This document shows positions 15,271-18,459 of a DNA stretch of 18,459 bases, piece after piece. This DNA comes from JANPJV01 sp031425695. Its GTDB lineage: Bacteria > Pseudomonadota > Gammaproteobacteria > Xanthomonadales > SZUA-5. Both the position numbers and the translations under genes were made by a program. Position 1 is the stretch's first letter; every line of letters starts with the position of its first letter. The notes beneath the pieces are model-generated. The model was not told the origin of the DNA. It did not search any database and saw nothing but the letters and a program-made list of their open reading frames with translations. Location of the stretch: assembly GCA_031425695.1 (NCBI GenBank), contig JANPJV010000180.1, positions 1 to 18,459 of the forward strand, given 5' to 3'.

Positions 15271-15453
15271 GATTGGCCACAAAAGGCACAAAAGGCCCAA
15301 AAAGAGCGGGGCACAAAAACGAGCGTTTAGCTCCTCTCTCCCATGCCAGTGTCACTTGTCAGCCAGTTCGACCGACCAAAAGCGTGCCTCTCAGAACTCG
15401 TTCGATTTTTTTGTGTGCTCTTTTTGTGCCTTTTGTGCCTTTTGTGGCCAATC
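15271..15453 (+). repeat. Fold-back element of ACAAAAGGC words with 37-bp arms
   Basis: Arms 15271-15307 and 15417-15453 are reverse complements with one mismatch in 37. The left arm is built from 9-nt words, ACAAAAGGC twice and then CCAAAAAGA. Further weak pairing continues inward (GCACAAAAACGAG near 15311 with CTCGTTCGATTTTTTTGTG near 15397). The remaining ~110 bp centre shows no gene. In 15041-15270, left of the arms, I see nothing coding; a weak GC-rich fold near 15080-15100 has no T-tract. Confidence 0.82.
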
Positions 15454-15503
15454 GCTCTGCTTTGGCTTTTCACCAAAACCCTTTTGTGGTCAATCACTCT
15501 GCT
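15437..15503 (+). repeat. 25-bp direct repeat running into the cca 3' end
   Basis: CCTTTTGTGGCCAATCGCTCTGCTT (15437-15461) recurs as CCTTTTGTGGTCAATCACTCTGCTT (15479-15503) with two substitutions. The first copy is part of the right arm of the fold-back element. The second contains the cca stop codon and encodes its last residues (KQSD). Confidence 0.75.
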
Positions 15504-16725
15504 TCCGTCTCAGCACCGTCGCAATCGCCTCGACGCGCAGCCGCCGAAGCGCTTCGCCGAAGGCCGGGCCTTGCAGGCCTTGCTCAACCAACGATGCGGT
15601 GGAAACCGCGCGCGCGGCGTCTGCGGCTGCGATTAGCAAACTGCCTTGTGGATACGGAACTTCGCTCAAGCCCAGGCGGCCGCGTTTGTCGGCTTCGCAG
15701 GCCAGGGCGAAGCGGCGGGTGCGGTCGGGGCGGCGCCATGCGTCCAGCGATTCGAGCATCTTGAGCACAGTGGCAGGCTTGAGCTCGGCGAAGCGGTGCA
15801 TGTTGAGGTGCAGTCGGCACACCAGCACGGCGAGGTCGCGGTGTTCGGCGGGGACGCGCAGGCGCGCGCAGAGCTCGCGCACCGGGGCGACTCCGCGCTC
15901 TTCGTGCTGGATGTGCTTGGGTAGCTCGTCTTCGGGCGTGAGCCCCTTGCCGAGATCGTGCACGAGCGCTGCGAAGGCGACCTGGTCGTCGCCCGGGGCC
16001 AGCTGCGGACAGAGATCGAGCACCAGCTCGAGATGTGCACCGGTGTCAACTTCAGGATGGTATTCCGCGCGTTGCGGGACACCGTAGAGGCGCTCGACTT
16101 CCGGGAACAACCGCGCCAGCGCACCGCAGTCGCGCAGCGTGCGGATGAAAACGCTGGGCCTGGCCTCGACCAGCGCGCGCCGGGTTTCCTGCCAGACGCG
16201 TTCGGGGACCAGGTGGTCGACCTCGCCGTCGGTCACCATCTGGCGCATGAGCTGCGCGGTTTCTGGCGCGAGCGTGAAGCCGAGTGGCGCATAGCGCGCG
16301 AGCAGCCGGGCCGCACGCAGCACCCGGACCGGATCCTCGGCAAAAGCGGCCGACACATGGCGGAGGATGCGCGCATCCAGATCGCGCTGGCCGCCGTACG
16401 GGTCGATGAGTACTCCGCTCGCGTCCTGCGCCATCGCATTGATGGTGAAGTCGCGTCGCTTGAGATCCTCTTCGAGAGTGACTTCCGCACCGGTATGGAA
16501 CACAAAGCCCGCATATCCCCGACCGGACTTTCGCTCCGTCCGCGCGAGCGCGTGTTCCTCGTTCGTCTGCGGATGCAGGAAGACGGGGAAATCAGCGCCG
16601 ACCGGCCGATAGCCCGCGGCCAGCATCTGTTCCGGCGTGGCGCCGACCACCACGTAGTCGCTGTCGACCTCGGCCAGGCCGAGCAGGCGGTCGCGCACGG
16701 CCCCGCCGACGAGAAAGGTCTGCAT
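15490..16725 (-). CDS. cca: Multifunctional CCA-adding enzyme (tRNA nucleotidyltransferase with HD domain)
   Basis: A 411-aa class II nucleotidyltransferase that builds and repairs the 3' CCA of tRNAs. It aligns end to end with E. coli Cca: FLVGGAVRDRLLG at the start, the catalytic DSD in VDSDYVVVGATPEQM, DFPVFLHPQTNEEHALARTERKSG, RRDFTINAMAQD, and the base-selecting region HLVPERVWQE. The C-terminal HD phosphohydrolase motif is intact (FAALVHDLGKGLTPEDE), so 2'-phosphatase and 2',3'-cyclic phosphodiesterase activities are expected as in the gammaproteobacterial enzymes. I chose the ATG at 16725; the frame extends to 16788 but overlaps the divergent gene and adds no conserved residues. Its last residues are encoded inside a repeat copy (15479-15503). 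Confidence 0.96.
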   Translation of the reverse strand: MQTFLVGGAVRDRLLGLAEVDSDYVVVGATPEQMLAAGYRPVGADFPVFLHPQTNEEHALARTERKSGRGYAGFVFHTGAEVTLEEDLKRRDFTINAMAQDASGVLIDPYGGQRDLDARILRHVSAAFAEDPVRVLRAARLLARYAPLGFTLAPETAQLMRQMVTDGEVDHLVPERVWQETRRALVEARPSVFIRTLRDCGALARLFPEVERLYGVPQRAEYHPEVDTGAHLELVLDLCPQLAPGDDQVAFAALVHDLGKGLTPEDELPKHIQHEERGVAPVRELCARLRVPAEHRDLAVLVCRLHLNMHRFAELKPATVLKMLESLDAWRRPDRTRRFALACEADKRGRLGLSEVPYPQGSLLIAAADAARAVSTASLVEQGLQGPAFGEALRRLRVEAIATVLRRKQSD

Positions 16726-16739
16726 CAGCGTCGTCCCGC

Positions 16740-16745
16740 TACAAT
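16740..16745 (+). promoter_or_regulatory. Candidate -10 box (TACAAT) for the DUF3034-globin unit
   Basis: TACAAT lies in the 50-bp gap between the divergent cca and DUF3034 genes, 30 bp before the GTG start at 16776. I see no convincing -35 box at 16-18 bp, so this is a match to the -10 consensus only. Confidence 0.3.
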
Positions 16746-16775
16746 GACATTCGTACTCTATCCGAGTGGGTCCGC

Positions 16776-17630
16776 GTGCGCTGTTCACTTCACATTGCCC
16801 TGTTGCTGGTTCTGGCGCTGCCGTGTGCGACCGCGCACGCGATTGGTAACGGCAAGCTGCTCGCCACCGGCGGCCTGACTTCGCTGGATGGCGCGGCGGG
16901 TGGCGGGCTGGTGCCCTGGGCAGTCATTGGCGGGCACGCCGACGTCGGCGAGTGGGACGCGAGTGCGAGCTTGAGCCATGTCGATACCGGTGATTTCGAT
17001 CTGCAGACCGTGGCCGTCTCGATCGGCTGGTCCGATCGCCTGGAACTCTCCGCGGCCCGCCTCTCCCTTGGCCTCGATGCGCTGATGCGTACGGGTGCTG
17101 TTGACGACGTTCGTCTCGATACCGATGTGCTCGGTGCCAAGCTCAAGCTCGCCGGCGACCTCATCTACGGTAACTGGCCGCAGTTCTCCGCCGGCGTGCA
17201 ATACCGGCGCTCGCGCGATCGTGTGCTGGTCGAGATGGCCGGCGCCGACGACGACCGCGGCGTAGATGTCTATCTCGCGGCCAGCCGCCTGTGGCTTGAC
17301 GGAATTGCTGGTCGGCGCACGCTGGCCAACCTGACCCTGCGCTCGACCAACGCCAACCAGCTCGGGCTGCTCGGCTTCAACGACGACCGGCAACTGATGG
17401 TCGAGGGCAGCGTGGCCGTCTTTCTCAACCGTTCGATCGCGGTTGGCGCGGAATACCGCAGCAAGCCGGACGAGCTGGCATTTGCGCCCGAGGACCCGTG
17501 GATGGATTTCTTCGTGGCCTGGTTTCCCAACAAGCACTGGCACCTGGCCCTGGCGTACGTCGACTTGGGATCGGTCGGCGGCGTCAGCGATCAGCACGGC
17601 TACTATCTCAGCGTTCAAGGATCACCATGA
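16776..17630 (+). CDS. DUF3034 family envelope protein, probable beta-barrel
   Basis: A 284-aa protein with signal peptide MRCSLHIALLLVLALPCATAHA, cut near residue 22. The mature start LLATGGLTSLDGAAGGGLVPWAVIGG is the hallmark of DUF3034. The rest alternates polar and hydrophobic residues in amphipathic strands (VAVSIGWSDRLELSAARLSL, AVGAEYRSKPDELAF, WHLALAYVDLG) and ends near YYLSVQGSP, as expected for an outer-membrane barrel. There is no biochemical function for the family that I can name. The start is the GTG at 16776, since no ATG is available before the signal peptide. Its stop overlaps the start of the haemoglobin gene (ATGA, 17627-17630), so the two are very likely co-translated and may share a periplasmic task. 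Confidence 0.85.
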   Translation: MRCSLHIALLLVLALPCATAHAIGNGKLLATGGLTSLDGAAGGGLVPWAVIGGHADVGEWDASASLSHVDTGDFDLQTVAVSIGWSDRLELSAARLSLGLDALMRTGAVDDVRLDTDVLGAKLKLAGDLIYGNWPQFSAGVQYRRSRDRVLVEMAGADDDRGVDVYLAASRLWLDGIAGRRTLANLTLRSTNANQLGLLGFNDDRQLMVEGSVAVFLNRSIAVGAEYRSKPDELAFAPEDPWMDFFVAWFPNKHWHLALAYVDLGSVGGVSDQHGYYLSVQGSP

Positions 17631-18055
17631 ATCGCACACGTCGCCACATATTGGGAGTGGGGCTGACCGCGCTATTGCTCGCCAGCGCCTCCGCGGCCGC
17701 CGACAGTCTCTATCAGGAGCTCGGCGAGCGCGCCGGAATCGAGCGTGCCGTGGATGCGGTCCTGGTTGAGGTCAAGGCTGACAAGCGCATTGGCGATCTC
17801 TTTGCCGAAACCGACTTCCCTTATCTGCGCGAACGCCTGGTCGAGCAGATCTGCTTCCTCGCCGATGGGCCCTGCGAGTACACCGGGCTGTCCATGGAGG
17901 AGGCACACAGCGGCATGGCGATCAGCAGGCGCGAGTTCAACTGGTTTGTCGAAGACGTCGAGACCGGCTTGAACAAGGCCAAGATCCCGCTCAAAGCCCA
18001 AAACGATTTGCTCGCACGCATGGCCAAGCTGCGCGGGGACGTGATTGGGAAGTAA
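17627..18055 (+). CDS. Secreted group 1 truncated haemoglobin
   Basis: A 142-aa protein with a signal peptide of ~25 residues (HILGVGLTALLLASASAAA), followed by a 2-on-2 globin domain. SLYQELGERAGIERAV is the usual trHbN start, and the DGPCEYTGLSMEEAHSGMAIS block carries the proximal haem ligand His94 (F8). Aligned by eye with M. tuberculosis GlbN, the distal Tyr33 (B10) corresponds to Leu46 and Gln58 (E11) to Leu71, so the polar ligand-stabilising pair is lost. Cys76 and Cys83 flank the E-F turn and could form a disulfide or bind haem in the periplasm. Secretion and linkage with DUF3034 suggest a periplasmic redox, gas-binding or haem-handling role rather than cytosolic NO detoxification; this is inference. 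Confidence 0.9.
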   Translation: MNRTRRHILGVGLTALLLASASAAADSLYQELGERAGIERAVDAVLVEVKADKRIGDLFAETDFPYLRERLVEQICFLADGPCEYTGLSMEEAHSGMAISRREFNWFVEDVETGLNKAKIPLKAQNDLLARMAKLRGDVIGK

Positions 18056-18064
18056 TTACTTCCC
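18047..18064. terminator. 18-bp perfect palindrome over the globin stop codon
   Basis: GGGAAGTAATTACTTCCC is fully self-complementary and contains the TAA stop (18053-18055). It could form a small hairpin or be a dyad protein site. There is no T-tract and the centre is AT-rich, so a terminator role is only a guess. Confidence 0.35.
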
Positions 18065-18366
18065 GGGAAACAGACCTCGCCCGCGGGGCAAAAACGTGGT
18101 TTTTGCCGCGCGATGGAGAGCGCACCTCATCCGTGCTTCAGAAGAGGGCGCTGGATCCCCGGCCGCGCCTTGGCAGTTGATTGCGTGGGTCCGAACCTTG
18201 TTCGGACGCTTTTGATCGATCAGCAGAGCCTCCGGACAAGGTCCGGACCCCCACGAGCAAGAGCCAGAGCGCGAAAAACACCAAAAGTGAAGGGCCGCCC
18301 ATCGCGCGGCAAAAACCACGTTTTTGCCCCGCGGGCGCAGTCTGTTCTACCCCGGTGGGGAATTTA
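18065..18366. repeat. Nested inverted-repeat element with four 3-nt-loop hairpins (A-B-B'-A')
   Basis: Outer arms 18078-18116 and 18299-18337 are perfect 39-bp reverse complements, with weaker similarity further out (CAGACCTCGCCCGC and GCGGGCGCAGTCTG). Each arm holds a hairpin with an 8-bp stem and 3-nt loop (18088-18106, GCAAAAAC-GTG-GTTTTTGC; 18309-18327, its mirror). Inside are 18189-18207 (GTCCGAAC-CTT-GTTCGGAC) and 18231-18247 (TCCGGAC-AAG-GTCCGGA), an inverted pair of a second hairpin type. No gene is seen in this ~300 bp. Confidence 0.82.
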
Positions 18367-18459
18367 AGAAGGAAAAAAAGAAACCCACCACAAAAAAGGG
18401 GGGGGAGCACCCAGGGGCGGGGCGGGGGGGGCAGGGGGCGGGCCCGGGGGCGGGGGCCC
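18367..18459. other. Homopolymer-rich contig tail, probable artefact
   Basis: The last ~90 bases hold runs of A and then mostly G with short C interruptions, unlike the rest of the window and without coding signal. This looks like low-quality read sequence or a misassembled end rather than genomic sequence. Confidence 0.6.

Noticed and set aside
15273..16087. Plus-strand frames of 163 and 243 aa across the fold-back and the cca 3' end
   Set aside because: Products are translations of the repeat and antisense cca, without family features.
16726..16788. 21-residue N-terminal extension of Cca
   Set aside because: It overlaps the divergent DUF3034 gene and its promoter region, and Cca similarity begins at the ATG at 16725.

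Overview
The window looks like one GC-rich metagenomic contig from a gammaproteobacterium, most likely of the Xanthomonadales/Lysobacterales. The support is a multifunctional HD-type CCA enzyme close to the E. coli form, DUF3034 and DUF4124 envelope proteins, a REP-associated tyrosine transposase, and REP units of the GCGGCCATGGCCGCTCCCAC type common in that order and in pseudomonads. The assignment is inference. I see no tRNA, rRNA, CRISPR array, integron, phage or plasmid gene.

Layout. (a) 1-~98, minus strand: the C-terminal part of an lpxC-like gene that loses similarity abruptly, at the window edge. (b) 197-5386: a 1729-aa DUF3686-type 'DNA repair ATPase' with one C-terminal AAA+ domain. 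(c) 5417-6360: a RAYT (Y1/HUH) transposase gene between ~130-bp inverted REP-like arms, with a third partial copy beside them. (d) 6376-8513: a DUF4124-type secreted protein (minus), then a small membrane protein translationally coupled to an HlyD-type periplasmic adaptor. (e) 8565-11209: two REP units, then a REC-REC-PAS-GGDEF-EAL c-di-GMP protein with a degenerate GGDEF and a near-complete EAL site. (f) 11342-13815: a DppC/OppC-type permease overlapping a fused double-ATPase gene; the second permease and binding protein are absent. (g) 13966-14649 (minus): a YigB-like HAD phosphatase. (h) 14737-15040: a tandem CTTNCTTARG motif upstream of a small secreted protein. (i) 15490-16725 (minus): cca. 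(j) 16776-18055: DUF3034 protein overlapping a secreted truncated haemoglobin with an apolar predicted distal pocket. (k) 18047-18366: a palindrome over the last stop codon and an ~300-bp nested inverted-repeat element. (l) ~18367-18459: homopolymer-rich sequence that is probably an artefact.

The genes are mostly ordinary chromosomal ones in short transcription units: 7021-8513 (ATGA overlap), 11342-13815 (GTGA overlap) and 16776-18055 (ATGA overlap). The most unusual content is between genes. There are at least five different fold-back or REP-like structures. Three of them (11.2, 13.8 and 15.3 kb) use unrelated short words (TTTCGG, CGCAAAGG, ACAAAAGGC) in the same design of short tandem words facing their own reverse complement. 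The 18.1-18.3 kb element has four 3-nt-loop hairpins nested as A-B-B'-A'. I found no clear new defence or biosynthetic system.
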